Of a stretch of 64,000 nucleotides of DNA, positions 44,051 through 55,307 are shown in pieces. The notes under the pieces are model-generated. The model was not told where the DNA came from. It worked only from the letters and a program-made list of their open reading frames with translations, and made no database searches. The DNA is taken from the NCBI GenBank assembly GCA_963825405.1, contig CAWGTB010000003.1, positions 124,001-188,000 on the forward strand, read 5' to 3'. Position 1 is the stretch's first letter. Each line of letters begins with the position of its first letter. The translations under genes were made by a program, and so were the position numbers. The stretch comes from JACPNO01 sp963825405. GTDB lineage: Bacteria > Acidobacteriota > Terriglobia > Bryobacterales > Bryobacteraceae.

Positions 44051-45846
44051 TTTTCCGGAGGCTGTTTCCCAACCGTCAGGTGCTTGGCGCGCTCGCTGGC
44101 CTCGCTTTCCGCGAAAACCTTGAACTCGCGATCCGCCAACTCCCCTTTGCCCTGTTTGCGGTAAATTCTTCCGAGCACGTAATGAATGCGGTTGAGCGAA
44201 GGATCGAGTGTAAGCGCCCGCTGATACTCGGCGACAGCCTTGTCCACGTCCCCCAGTAATTCGAAGCCTCGCGCCAGATCCGCTCGCGCCTGGGCATCAT
44301 CCGGATCGACTTTCAGCACCGCCTGGATATAAGGAATGCCCTTTTGCGGATCGCGAAGCTGAATGTAGATCCGCCCAATCCGAATTTTGGCGGGGCTAAA
44401 AAAGCTATTGACCTCCAGCGCCTTTTGGCACTCCGCCAACGCCTCTTGGTATTTCGAATTGCCCAGATAAAGATCGGCCAGAGCGATTCGCGCTTCGCTC
44501 TGCGACGGGTCCGCGGCGATCGCCGCCTGATATTCCGCTTCCGCGTCTTTATTTCCCTGAGCGTCGAGCGTGCGCCCCTTCAGGTAATGCCCGCGCGCGG
44601 AGTTGGGAAACTCTTCCAGGAGCCGGTTGAAATACAGGTAGGAAAGCTGCTGGTTCACGGCCCACCCCAACATCTGCACGGGGGGTGACGTTTGAGATTT
44701 CAACGCCGGGTGGCTGAGAATCTCTCCCGCTTTGTCATACTCGTCGCTCAACAAATACGCCGTGGCGATCAGATAGTCCCTGAGCCAATCGGTTGCGGGG
44801 AGTCGTTCCAGCGCCGCGATGCCTTCGGTCCAGCGCGCGTGCGACAAGTGATCCGTGGCGCCTTTCCATTTTGCCGCCGGGTCGGCCGCGAGCCTTTTGC
44901 GGAGCTCCGCGTTCACGTCGCCATTGAGCGCGGGAAGCGGCGGGAGATCACGGGTGTCCACGGGGGGTAGGGCTTGCAGATCTCCTTCGTAATCCGTTCT
45001 CGGGCCGACGTCGGCTGCCTGTCCCTTGGGAAGCTTGCTCGCATCGAGCGTGGCTCGCTGGTCCACCACCATGAGCTGCCGATAGCGTTCGAGCGCCAGC
45101 GTCGACGGTTTCTCCAGTCCCAAAATCGCGAGCATGCGCGCCAGCGGGAAAAAGATGGCGGCGTTGAACGGGTCCTTTTTACCGGCTTGCAGGTATTCTC
45201 TGGCTGCCATCTGATAGCGGTCCTGGCTTTCCAGGACCTTGGCGGCGAGCAGATGATCGTACTTCGAATCGGGATGCTGTTCGGCCAGGGAGTTGGCAAT
45301 GCGCTCGGCTAGTTTCAAGTAACTGTCGGCGATGAAATAAAGTTGATTGTCCTTCTGCTCCGATCCCTCCAGGCCGAGCCTGAAGTATCGCGCCGCTTTG
45401 TCATATTGCCTCAGTCCGCTATAGGCCAACCCCAGAGTTGTGGCGCTTTCCGGGGTGGGTTGTTGCTTTTGCACGTATTCGAGATGCGGCAATGCCTTCT
45501 CAGGCTGCTCCGTATCCAGATACGCGGTTCCCAGGAATAGTCGCGCGCCCACCATCGTCGGATCGAGCCGAACAGCTTCGCGGAGCGTTTCGATAGCCGC
45601 ATCGTAGTTGCGCGCCAGATAATATACCAGGCCCAGGTTCTGATAAACCGGCGGAACCAGCTTGGGGTATTTCTTCAGAATCTGGCTGTACTCATCGATC
45701 GCCTTGGCAAAATCCGTGTTCTGTTCTGCCTCTTTGGCGGCCAGGAAATGGACTTCAATGAAGGCGCGGGCTTCCGCTGTCAGCTTCGATGGGTCCTGAC
45801 CCAACAGGAAGCTCGTCATCAAACAAATGCCGGCGAGCAGGCGCAT
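44047..45846 (-). CDS. Exported TPR protein
   Basis: Protein of about 599 residues with signal peptide MRLLAGICLMTSFLLGQ and two long TPR arrays (about 30-230 and 330-590), for example IDEYSQILKKYPKLVPPVYQ and AEYQRALTLDPSLNRIHYVL. The ATG at 45846 is preferred because AGGGG lies four bases upstream; an ATG at 45858 is also in frame. It follows the multiheme cytochrome gene by 12-24 bp and, with the CRTAC1-type gene before that, forms a three-gene operon. TPR proteins of this sort act as periplasmic scaffolds; a role in assembling the cytochrome or its partners is inference. Confidence 0.85.
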   Translation of the reverse strand: MRLLAGICLMTSFLLGQDPSKLTAEARAFIEVHFLAAKEAEQNTDFAKAIDEYSQILKKYPKLVPPVYQNLGLVYYLARNYDAAIETLREAVRLDPTMVGARLFLGTAYLDTEQPEKALPHLEYVQKQQPTPESATTLGLAYSGLRQYDKAARYFRLGLEGSEQKDNQLYFIADSYLKLAERIANSLAEQHPDSKYDHLLAAKVLESQDRYQMAAREYLQAGKKDPFNAAIFFPLARMLAILGLEKPSTLALERYRQLMVVDQRATLDASKLPKGQAADVGPRTDYEGDLQALPPVDTRDLPPLPALNGDVNAELRKRLAADPAAKWKGATDHLSHARWTEGIAALERLPATDWLRDYLIATAYLLSDEYDKAGEILSHPALKSQTSPPVQMLGWAVNQQLSYLYFNRLLEEFPNSARGHYLKGRTLDAQGNKDAEAEYQAAIAADPSQSEARIALADLYLGNSKYQEALAECQKALEVNSFFSPAKIRIGRIYIQLRDPQKGIPYIQAVLKVDPDDAQARADLARGFELLGDVDKAVAEYQRALTLDPSLNRIHYVLGRIYRKQGKGELADREFKVFAESEASERAKHLTVGKQPPEN

Positions 45847-45870
45847 TCTGCCCCTCATTGTACTGCAGCT

Positions 45871-46941
45871 TTAATTTCGAACGACGCGGATCCAGTGGTC
45901 GGTGAACATCGAATGCGCCATCACTTGCTGCTTGGGCATGTGGCAGGATGAGCAATTTTCTTTCGCCACCGGACAGATTTTGGGATTCCGCCGGGCACCC
46001 GCTGTATGGCAGGAGATGCAGGGCTTTTCCAGGACACTGCGTCCGCCGGCGACATTGCCGTGCGGGTCGTGGCAGGCGGTGCAGCGCAGCCCATCCTCGG
46101 TTTCGTTGAAGCAATGGCTCAGCACCAGCCGCTGGCTGGGGAAGCGCACCGTGTTGGGCGCTTCCTGGATTAGCCGGATGAGCGCGAAAATCGGTATCCT
46201 GCGGGGGCTGGCCGTGGCAGACACCGCACATCTGCGCCTGCGCGAATCCGTCGAGGGTGCCGGGGTGGAAAATCTTCTTGTCGGTAGCTTTCGGATTCTG
46301 CATGGCCCGGATGTGTTCCGCCCCAGGGCCGTGACAGCGCTCGCAGCGCACGCCCATATTGTTGCGCGCCGGCTCCGGATGCTCCGGAGAAGTGCCGGTC
46401 GTGTGGCAGCCCAGGCATTCGACGAGATCCTGTTTGCGGAGCGCGCGGCCCACGCCTTCTGAATTCGTCTGAGGAGTAAATTTGGAAGCGCCGGTGGTGA
46501 AATCAAAACCGCCTGTGGAGGCGTACCAGCTGATGCGGCTCTCCGCGAACGCCCCGTTGTTCAGCCGGCCAACCGGCGTAATGCCTTTCACACCGCTTCC
46601 GAACGCCCATTCCAACGCCAGAGTTTCCTCGGCGGCGCCGGTGGTCGAAGTCAAACTCAACCGGTCGTTGTTTGGCCGGCCCAGCGTCAGCTTGGCCCCG
46701 GAGCTGCGATCGAAGATTTCAAACGGGACGTGAGAAGTAATCTCGTTCACTTCCGCGAGCGGACGCAGGCTCCGGGCGTGATTGCTGGCTTCCTGCTTCT
46801 TATAGATGTCGGCGTGGCAGCCGGCGCACGCGCGCGCCCCGGCGAACGCAGAATCCTGCTGCCAGAAGTGCTCAGGCGTCCACAGGGTTTGCGCAGCTAA
46901 AGGCGCAAGCAGCTAGCGCAAGTATGCATTCAAGGCGCATG
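45871..46941 (-). pseudogene. Seven-heme c-type cytochrome, two or more frame changes
   Basis: Multiheme cytochrome of about 355 residues read across three frames. The ATG at 46941 starts a signal peptide (MRLECILAL) that changes frame near 46915 and continues LLAPLAAQTLWTPEHFWQQD. Seven CXXCH haem motifs follow: CAGCH, CLGCH, CERCH, CGVCH, then, after a frame change near 46165, CTACH, CISCH and CSSCH. The ending is MFTDHWIRVVRN. The spacing, with an internal beta-rich segment after the first haem, resembles cytochrome c-554/NrfA-related electron carriers. It begins eight bases after the CRTAC1-type gene. An electron-transfer role in the periplasm is well supported; the partner is not known. 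Confidence 0.8.
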
Positions 46942-46949
46942 AGACGGCC

Positions 46950-48668
46950 CTATTTGAAGCTCATCGTTTTCACAATGCCGGCTCCCTCTTTGACGTATAC
47001 CAGGCGATCGCCGGCCACTTCGCGAATCAGTTCCGTTTTCCCGCTGGGCCACCGAATCTCGACGAGATCGGCCTTGCTGGCGGCGCCCAGTCCGAAGTGG
47101 AGCCGAAAATCGTTGACCGAATAGTAGCTCGACTGGCTCTCCACCTGCTGCACTTGCCAGTGCGAGCCGCATCTTTACGCGCACCCGGGCGCCGATCGCG
47201 CTGCGATTGGATTGCGTGCCGGTCAATTTCACTTTCAACCAGTGATGGTCCGTTTTGACATCCGCGCGCAATAAGGATGGCGGCTCGTTCATATTCATGA
47301 TCAGGACGTCCATGTCGCCGTCATTGTCGAAATCGCCGAAGGCACACCCCCGGCTGGAGTGTTCGGTAGTCAGCCCACTGCCGCAGCCTGTTGGTGGCGT
47401 TGACAAATTTCCCGTTCCCGAGATTTCGGAACAATAGCCGCGGACCTTTATACGGATAATCGGGATTAACCCGCTCGATTTCCGGGTAAACGTGCCCGGT
47501 GACGTAAAACAGATCGGGCCAGGTATCGTTGTCGAAATCCACCAGGCCGACTCCCCACTGCACGTATTGGGTCACAACCCCGAGTCCGGCCTGCAGGGAA
47601 ACGTCCGCAAGATAGCCGGTTCCGTCATTCTTGATAGAGCGCCGGCATGTCATCGGCAAACAGCGTTTTCACCATATCGAGCGAGCCATCGCCGTCATAA
47701 TCCGCGAGGGCGACGCCCATGCCCGACTGCTCACGCCCGTCTTCGCTATAGGCCACCCCTCGCTCGACCGCGATATCGGTAAAAGTGCCGTCTTTGTTAT
47801 TCCCATACAAGATGCTGGGGGTGGAGTCGCAGATCACCAGCAGGTCCTGCCAGCCGTCATCATTGAAATCCACGGTGGTGGCGGTCATGCCGTAATATCC
47901 GGAGGGCTTCAGGATTCCGGCAGCTTCGCTCACATCGGTGAATGTGCCGTCGCCGTTGTTGTGGAAGAGGTAATTCCGGGTCCCTTTCAGGCCTTTCGGT
48001 CCGCAAAACACGGGTACGCCCTTCCAGGAACAGCTCGCGCCTTTTCCCGGCAGCGGGAGTTCGGCCAGGTTCGCATCCACATAAGTTGAGATGAAGAGAT
48101 CGAGCTTGCCGTCCCGATCGTAGTCGATGAAAGTACAGCCCGCATGCCATTGCCTGGCATCGCCACCCAGGTGCAGCCTTCTCGGTTACGTCCGTGAACG
48201 TGCCATCGCCGTTGTTGTGGTAGAGGACGTTTTTTCCCCAATAGGTTACGAAAAGGTCGTCGTTGCCGTCGTTATCGTAGTCGCCGATGCAAACCGCTTG
48301 GCCCAACCGGAGTGCACCAGGCCTGCCTCCCGGGTCACGTCGGTAAAGGTGCCGTCCCGATTGTTCTTATACAGGCGATTGCTTGGCTCCTTGCCCTTTT
48401 CGAAGCCTTCGAGGCGCGAGCCGTTCGGCAAGAAGATATCCAGCCAACCGTCGTTGTCGTAGTCATAGAAGGCAACGCCGCAACCATTCGCTTCCACGAT
48501 GTACTTAATGGTGCCGATGCCACCGTATACGATCGGTTCCTTCAGCCCGGCGGTTTGCGCGACATCGACAAATGAGACCGGATAGCTCCCGATCGGCGCG
48601 GGTACCGGCGCGGCCAGAAGCGAGAGGGGCCACCCCAACAGCGTTCGTCGAGTGAAATCCACGCTCAT
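46950..48668 (-). pseudogene. CRTAC1-type FG-GAP/ASPIC-UnbV protein, at least five frame changes
   Basis: Second member of the family, about 572 residues spread over at least six segments. It starts with a twin-arginine signal (MSVDFTRRTLLGWPLSLLAA). FG-GAP loops are DYDNDGWLD, DYDNDGNDD, DFNDDGWQD, DYDGDGSLD, DFDNDTWPD and DFDNDGDMD. The ASPIC/UnbV end is SNRSAIGARVRV and SVNDFRLHFGLGAASKADLVEIRW. Frame changes lie near 48290, 48190, 48090, 47640, 47370 and 47165. Order and content match the intact paralogue at 55308 throughout, so insertion/deletion errors explain it well. It is the first gene of the operon with the multiheme cytochrome and the TPR protein. Confidence 0.8.
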
Positions 48669-48803
48669 GAATTCTACACTAGCCCAGCAGGATCGAAGCG
48701 TGTATCGCTGGGAGAAAGATCGCTCCCGAATCCCTACCCGAACGGAGGAGTATTACGGAGAAAAATAAGCACAGGAATGGCTGTGGATTTCCCTAGAAAC
48801 GCC

Positions 48804-48834
48804 TTGACAGCTTCGCCTGCTGTGATAGTATAAA
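48804..48834 (+). promoter_or_regulatory. Promoter of the second receptor gene
   Basis: Perfect -35 TTGACA (48804-48809). Two -10 options follow: TAGTAT (48826-48831) with a 16-bp spacer, or TATAAA (48829-48834) with 19 bp. It lies about 45 bp before a strong ribosome-binding site. Locally AT-rich sequence supports it. Confidence 0.6.
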
Positions 48835-48844
48835 CCAATTATTT

Positions 48845-48866
48845 TTGTAAACTTTGTCGTTTATAA
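48845..48866 (+). promoter_or_regulatory. Leader inverted repeat touching the ribosome-binding site
   Basis: Arms TTGTAAAC and GTTTATAA (seven of eight pairs, the eighth a G-U type) around a 6-nt loop. The second arm runs into AAGGAG (48865-48870). It could be an operator just downstream of the promoter or a weak leader hairpin limiting ribosome access. Confidence 0.3.
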
Positions 48867-48878
48867 GGAGAGCCCTCC

Positions 48879-51800
48879 ATGGACAACGCGGGCCGCGACC
48901 ATCGTAATGCGAGTGTTTTCGCCGAGTAGTAAACCCTTCCACTCCCTTTTGATCGCACTGTTGATTTTGGCGATCGGCATTCCGCTGATGTTGGCCCAGT
49001 CGCAACGTGGTGAGGTCACCGGCGTCGTGACCGATCCGACGGGCGCCGTCATACCCGGCGTCAAAGTCGAACTGGTCAATCCGCAGATCGGTGCGAAATT
49101 TGAGACTACATCCAACCCCAACGGTGTTTACACTATCCCGCTGGTGCCGTTCGGACGGTACTCAATGACCGTGACTGCGCCAGGGTTTGCCACGTACACT
49201 CGACCGGTGGTGGAAGTCGCGACCGGCACTACCAACACGGTCAACGTGGTGCTCACCATTGGCGAGGTCACCCAACAAGTGAGTGTGCAAGGCGGCGCGG
49301 TGGTGCTGGAGTCGACGACTTCCAGCCTGGGAACGGCTGTCGACGAGAAACTCAAGACAGAGCTTGCCGAACCTGATTAATGGAGACAAGCGCAGCCCCT
49401 TCAGCTACATTTATGTCTCCCCCACCGTAAACCCACATATGCAGTTGACCATCGGCGGTTCGCGCTCGGTGCGCTCGAAGTGTTGGTCGATGGGCAAACC
49501 ACCGACGTCGACACCAATTCCATGGGCAACGGCGGCGGGGGGTTGCCTTCGGTCGAGGCGATCGGGGAATTCAAGATTGAACTTGAATTCGATGGCCGCC
49601 GAATACGGACGCTCCTCCGGCGGCGAGATTGCGTATGCCACCAAATCCGGCAACCAACACTTACCATGGCGTGGGATATGAATATCTGCGGAACGACGTG
49701 TTGGACGCGCGGCCATGGCAGGCTGCCAAACGCGACATCTACAAGCAGAACGAGTACGGCTTCGCCGGCGGCGGACCTGTCTGGATTCCCAAGCTCTACA
49801 ACGGAAAAAACAAAACGTTCATTTGGGGTAACTTCACCGGCTATAAGTTGCGAACCGCGGCTGCCACTAGCATGACCACCCTCCCAACGGCCGATCAGCG
49901 AACGCGGAAATTTCTCGGCTTCGGACATCCCCACTCTCTACGACGCGTTAAACATATATACCGACGCACAGGGCAATCTGCAACGGACTCCGTTCCCTGG
50001 AAACATTATTCCCACGGACCGCATCAGCCAGGTGTCCACTCATTTCTTGAGCTTGCTGCCGCAACCCAATCGGGCCCGGCTCGTTCCTGAACTATGTCGG
50101 CAGCGCCAGCAATCAGCGAAACTCGAATGATGTGTCCTTGAAGGGCGATCAGTATGCCGGCGCCAAGCACCGGTTTGCCGTCTACTACCAGTTCACCAAA
50201 CCAACGGACAATAATGGCAATTTCCTGGGCCCCCTCTTCGGCACCAATGACTCCGACACTATCAATCGAATGCGGTTTGAGTGGAACTACATCATTCGGC
50301 CGAACATAATCAATCAGGCCGAGTACGGCTTCACGCGTCACGTTTCCATCACCGCCCAAAACAGTTTAGGCCAGAATCTGGGCGCCGCGGCTGGCTTGAC
50401 GGGTTACTTATGACGGGAATTGCCCGGACATCACGGTCGACCGGTTGCGTCCGGGAGAAGCCGACATCTGTGGAAGCGCTTCCGCTTCGACTCGGTTCTC
50501 CCTGGTCAACACCGTCAACGATTCCCTCCTGTGGAATCACGGCAATCACACCATCAAAGGCGGAGTTCAGTATATCCGCTGGAATTCGAATGTGAACGCC
50601 GGTGGCGGTTCCACTGGTGGCGCCCCTATTCCTGCGGTCGGGCTGTTCCGGTTCTTCTGCGTATGAAACCGGCCAGCACCAGCCAGGCTGGCGGTACCGC
50701 CTGGGCCAGTTTCTTGTTGGGTTATCCGGATTACACCGTGGACGCGCAATCACAGGCCTACGGAATCCGCGAAGCTTATCTTGCGCCTTACATTCAAGAC
50801 GATTGGAGAGTTACCCGGAAGCTTACTCTCAACATGGGGCTGCGCTGGGACATCAATCTGCCGTACACCGAACTGCAGGGCCGGGAAGCGACCTATAACC
50901 CCAACCTGCCCAACCCCGACGCCACCGGTTTAACGGGCGCTGTGGCTTTCTACGGTACGGGCCCCGGCCGGCTCGGACCAATACTCCTGGCCGCGTTGTC
51001 TGGCACGATGTCGGCCCGCGTCTCGGGCTGGCATATCAGATCGACCACAAGACGGTGTTCCGCGCATTCGTCGGCATAATTTTGCAAGGACCCCAGAGTG
51101 GCAACGCGGATTTCGCCGATCGCAGCGGTTTCTATGGTTTAGGTCAGATTCCGCCACCCTCCAACCCTGCTGGAATTGCGTACAACTGGGACAATCCCTT
51201 CCCGCAAGAGTTTGTTGGGAACGCTCCCCAATCTCGACCCGGCATTAAAAAACAATACGGTCGAGACTTTTCAAAATCCTCTGACGCTTTACAGAGCGCC
51301 GCAGGTGTACATGTGGAGCGCCAGCATCCAGCGCGAACTGAAGTACAACACGCTGGTGGAGGTCGCGTATTTATCCAACAATTCCAAGCACGAAATCGAC
51401 CATCAGTACATCAACGCCCTGCGCACCGACGTACTGGCCCTTGGCGCACAAACGCTGCTGCAGCCGCTGAATTCGGCCGGCGTGCAGTCCCTGTCCGGTC
51501 GTCCAGTCGATGCCCATGCAGTCTGACGGCATCCACTCGCCCTATCCGCAGTTCGATCAGACTCTTGCCGCTCTACCGGGCGTTGCTGCCAAAACCGCAA
51601 TACCCGCAGATCGTGGACGACGCTTCACCCACCACGTCCAGTACTTACAATGCCGGCTATATCAAGGTGCAGAAGCGGTTCTCGTCGGGTCTGACTTTCC
51701 TGACCAACTTTACGATTTCGAAGTACATCTCGGACACTATGTGGTCTCCTGGCACCTATGGCAGCATTCCGCGCGACTACTACAACCGGTCGCTGGACAA

Positions 51801-52468
51801 GGCGCTGCGCCACGGAAACACTCCACGCCGCCTGGTGTTGAGCTACGCGTATGAGTTGCCGTTCGGTCCGGGCAAGAAGTATCTTGCCAACACCGGCTTC
51901 TTCGGCAAAATGGTAATCGGCGGATGGACCGTGTCGGCCATTCAGCAGTATGAGAGCGGCCCAGCCAGCCGTGCTCGACGGCTACGAATCCATTCCGGTC
52001 CCGCTCACGCCCAGCATCACCACTAGCGGCTCCCGTGCGGACCGCGTAGTCAGGAGTGCCGGTACGAAGCAGTACCTCATGCGGCAACATCAAGTACGGC
52101 GATCCCAACAACCCGCAGGCATACCTCTTTAATGCCGGCAACGCCGCGCAGGCGGCCGCGATTGGGTTACCGCTGGCCTTCGTTACCCGAAGGCGATTTC
52201 AAGATAGGTAACACGCCCAACACCGATCCTCACGCCCGCCAGTGTCCGGTTTTAAACGAGGACGTGAGTATCACTAAGGACTTTCCCGTCTACAAGGAGA
52301 GGCTGAAGATCCGGTTTGGTACCGACTTCTTTAACATCTTCAACCGTCACACTTGGACCAGCGGTGAGTTCGGCCAGGACGTAGGACAAGCCAATTTCGG
52401 CTATCGCCACGCCCTATCAGATCAACGGCCCGCGTATCGTGCAAATGCACGTTCGCGTAGAGTTTTGA
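48879..52468 (+). pseudogene. Second Oar-like TonB-dependent receptor, many frame changes
   Basis: Large outer-membrane receptor like the one at 2788, about 1190 residues but cut into ten or more frame segments. The best start is the ATG at 48879, eight bases after AAGGAG. Its frame stops after 16 codons, whereas the signal peptide (HSLLIALLILAIGIPLMLAQ) is in the frame of an ATG at 48907, so the first break is very early. The carboxypeptidase-regulatory domain (GEVTGVVTDPTGAVIPGVKV) is whole. Plug and barrel pieces follow, such as KLTLNMGLRWDINLPYTELQ near 50.8 kb and AYELPFGPGKKYL near 51.85 kb. The end, in the frame stopping at 52468, is VQMHVRVEF with a terminal Phe. Confidence 0.75.
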
Positions 52469-52500
52469 CGGGCCATAATCCGATTCGATTTCTCATCCGG

Positions 52501-52527
52501 CGCGGCTCGATGATATTACGAGCCGCG
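52501..52527 (+). terminator. Hairpin after receptor gene, containing the next ATG in its loop
   Basis: Perfect 9-bp stem (CGCGGCTCG and CGAGCCGCG) with a 9-nt loop, 32 bp after the receptor stop. No T run follows. The loop contains the only in-frame ATG for the hydrolase gene (52510), so the structure could act on translation as well as on termination. Confidence 0.45.
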
Positions 52528-53513
52528 TCGGCATCTAACAATATCCGTGCGTTCGCCGTAATTCCCTTCGCTCTGCTGACCCTGGCTGCCTTCTTTGCCA
52601 CACGCTCGGATGCCAAACTGGAAACCATTGAGCAGGTTATTCCAGGCGTGTGGTTTCGCCAGGGCGATCTCGATCAGTTCGGCCACTGCAACAACATCGT
52701 GATCGAGATGAAGGACTACCTGCTCGTGGTGGATGCCAATTACCCCAGCGGCGCGCGCGCCCTGATGGCGGACATCAAGACCATTTCGAACAAGCCCGTC
52801 AAGTTCGTATTCGATACCCATCATCATGGCGATCACGCCTACGGCAATCCGCTATGGACCCAAGCCGGCGCCACCACGTTCGCCTATAAGGGTGTGGCCG
52901 AAGAGATGCGCCGCTACGAACCGGCACGCTGGCGGGCCGACGCCGCGCATCGCAAAGACGTGGCCGAGTTGAATCTGGATACAGCGGAACCTCCGAAACA
53001 GACATTCGACCAATCCCCGTATGTGATCGACGATGGCACGCGCCGGGTGGAGTTTTATTTCTTCGGCTGGGCGCATACCCGCGGCGATGGTTTCGCCTAC
53101 CTTCCCAAGGAGCAGGTGCTGTGCACCGGCGACGCCGTAACCAACGGTCCCTACAACGGCATGGGCGACGGCTACGCGGCCAACTGGCCCAAGGTAGTGC
53201 ATCGGGCGCGCCAGCTCAAGGTCAAGCGCGTGTTGCCGGCGCATGGCCCGGCCGGAGGCCCGGAAATCCTGGCCGGAGAGGAGCAGTTTCTCACCACGAT
53301 TTACGCCACGGTCAAAAAGGAAATGGCAGCAAGGGACAGGCGGCTCGAAGATCTGGTGGAGATGAAGGACGGCGAGCCGGTCAAGGCCAAGCTGCAATTG
53401 GTCGGATTCGCGTGCAGCATTGGGTCGGATCCTTCTACCCCGGTCAGATATCCGATATTTACCAGGAAATCACGCAAGGAAAACCTCGTGGTGAAATCAC
53501 CGGCGGGAAATAA
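52510..53513 (+). CDS. MBL-fold metallo-hydrolase, exported, late frame change
   Basis: Metallo-beta-lactamase-fold hydrolase of about 334 residues. A hydrophobic signal segment (FAVIPFALLTLAAFFATRSDA) indicates export. The metal motif is intact (DTHHHGDHAYGN), with further ligand residues in FFGWAHTRGDGF, VLCTGDAV and VLPAHGPAGG. Near 53400 the frame changes; the other frame gives a natural C-terminus (VQHWVGSFYPGQISDIYQEI) ending at 53513, while the original frame runs on into the next gene. The group includes quinoprotein-relay and lactonase-like proteins; substrate unknown. The sole in-frame ATG lies in the loop of a hairpin. Confidence 0.78.
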
Positions 53514-53609
53514 TCAGCCGTTGACTGGATGCGATTTTGAATGGGGTAGAATGATTGTCATCAGTCCGGTTCCGCCGATCGAATGGCGGCCAGACGAATG
53601 GATGCGACG

Positions 53610-55304
53610 ATGAAATACTTTCGTCTCTGGATCTGCTGTTTCGCCGTCACCTTCACCGCCGATATCGGTCAGTCTCAACAGACCCAAGCCGCTCCGCCCC
53701 AACCCAAACCTGGACCCGAGATCGCCAAACCTCTCACTGAAAAGCAGAGGAAGAAGCGTGAAGACAAGCTGCGCAAAGAGCTGGAAACGCCCTATAAGAA
53801 ATGGCTGACAGAAGATGTTGCTTACATCATCCTGGACGAAGAGCGTCTGGCTTTCAAACGCCTGAACACCGACGATGAACGCGAGCAGTTTATCGAGCAG
53901 TTCTGGCTGCGCCGCGACCCGACGCCCGACACCGAGGAAAACGAGTTCAAGGAAGAGCACTACCGCCGTATTGCTTATGCCAACGACCGCTTCTCCTCCG
54001 GCTTTCCCGGGTGGAGGACGGATCGCGGACGCGTTTACATTATCTACGGGCCGCCCGATTCCATGACTTCGCAGACTGCGGGCGGAATGTACCTTCGGCC
54101 GCCGGAAGAGGGTGGCGGCCAGACCAAGGTTTTCCCGTTTGAGCAATGGCGGTATCGCTATATCGAAGGTATCGGAACCGATGTCATGCTCGAGTTCGTT
54201 GACACGACCATGACCAATGAGTTCCACCTGACCATGGATCCGTCCGAGAAGGACGCTCTACTGTATACGCCGAGCGGCGGGCTTACGCTGGCGGAGCAAA
54301 TGGGCCTGGTCGACAAAGATACCAACCGCTTCTGGAGGACCATGGACGGCACGCACCTCGGCGCGCCGGTCAATGGCTACACCCCTGTGGGCATGGACGA
54401 GTTTTCGCGCTTGTCGCTGTTCAGCAAGATCCTGAAACCGCCGCCGATTAAGTTCAAGGACCTGGAAGCCTTCGTTACCACCCACATCACCTTCAACCTT
54501 CTGCCGGTGAAGGTGCAAGCCGACTACATCAAGGTGACCAATAGCTCCGTGCTGACTAACGTCACCCTGCAAATCGAAAACAAGGACTTGCAGTTCCAAT
54601 TGAAAGACGGCGTTCAGAGAGCCGTGGTCCACATCTACGGGCGAATCACCACCATGTCGCGCCGCGTGGCGAACGTGTTTGAGGACACGGTGTCGCTCGA
54701 TTCGCCGGCCGAGCGTCTGCAGGCCTACTTATTGCTCCGGCGGTGGTCACTCTACCAGAAGTCCGTACCCCTGCCGCCAGGCACGTACAGGCTGAATCTC
54801 GTGGTGAAGGACGTGATCGGCGGCAACATGAACAACTACGAAATGGCGCTAAATGTCCCGCGCTATGACGATGATAGTCTCGCCGCCAGCTCCGTGATCC
54901 TGGCAGATTTAATCGAAAAGGTCCCCACCCGCAGCATCGGTACCGGACAGTTCGTGGTAGGCGGCTCCAAGGTTCGGCCGCGCCTGGACGACACCTTCCG
55001 GTATGACGAGAAGATGGGCATTTATCTCCAGCTTTACAATTTCTCGCCGGACGACAAGACCCAGAAACCCAATGGCACCATCGAGTATGAAGTCGTGAAA
55101 GACGGCACCAACGAAAAAATCTTCAACTTTAGCGAGGAGATCGCCAAGCTTCCCGGCGCTTCGCCGCAGCAGGTGACGATCGAAAAGCTATTGCCGCTCG
55201 AGAACGTCGAGCCAGGCCAGTACACCCTGAAAATGAAGATTACCGACAAAAACCGCAACCAGACATTAACGCCTAGCGCCGCGTTTCGCGTCATCTACAA
55301 TTGA
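53610..55304 (+). CDS. GWxTD-domain protein
   Basis: Exported protein of 564 residues with the GWxTD domain, a family of unknown function common in Acidobacteriota and Bacteroidota. The ATG at 53610 directly precedes a signal peptide (YFRLWICCFAVTFTADIG); an ATG at 53583 is also in frame. A charged Pro/Lys-rich stretch (about 30-60) leads to the domain: PYKKWLTEDVAYIILDEE, EREQFIEQFWLRRDPTP and DRGRVYIIYGPPDS. The remainder is beta-rich, with repeats of immunoglobulin-like strands. It is intact and is followed after three bases by the third CRTAC1-type gene. Confidence 0.85.
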   Translation: MKYFRLWICCFAVTFTADIGQSQQTQAAPPQPKPGPEIAKPLTEKQRKKREDKLRKELETPYKKWLTEDVAYIILDEERLAFKRLNTDDEREQFIEQFWLRRDPTPDTEENEFKEEHYRRIAYANDRFSSGFPGWRTDRGRVYIIYGPPDSMTSQTAGGMYLRPPEEGGGQTKVFPFEQWRYRYIEGIGTDVMLEFVDTTMTNEFHLTMDPSEKDALLYTPSGGLTLAEQMGLVDKDTNRFWRTMDGTHLGAPVNGYTPVGMDEFSRLSLFSKILKPPPIKFKDLEAFVTTHITFNLLPVKVQADYIKVTNSSVLTNVTLQIENKDLQFQLKDGVQRAVVHIYGRITTMSRRVANVFEDTVSLDSPAERLQAYLLLRRWSLYQKSVPLPPGTYRLNLVVKDVIGGNMNNYEMALNVPRYDDDSLAASSVILADLIEKVPTRSIGTGQFVVGGSKVRPRLDDTFRYDEKMGIYLQLYNFSPDDKTQKPNGTIEYEVVKDGTNEKIFNFSEEIAKLPGASPQQVTIEKLLPLENVEPGQYTLKMKITDKNRNQTLTPSAAFRVIYN

Positions 55305-55307
55305 AAG

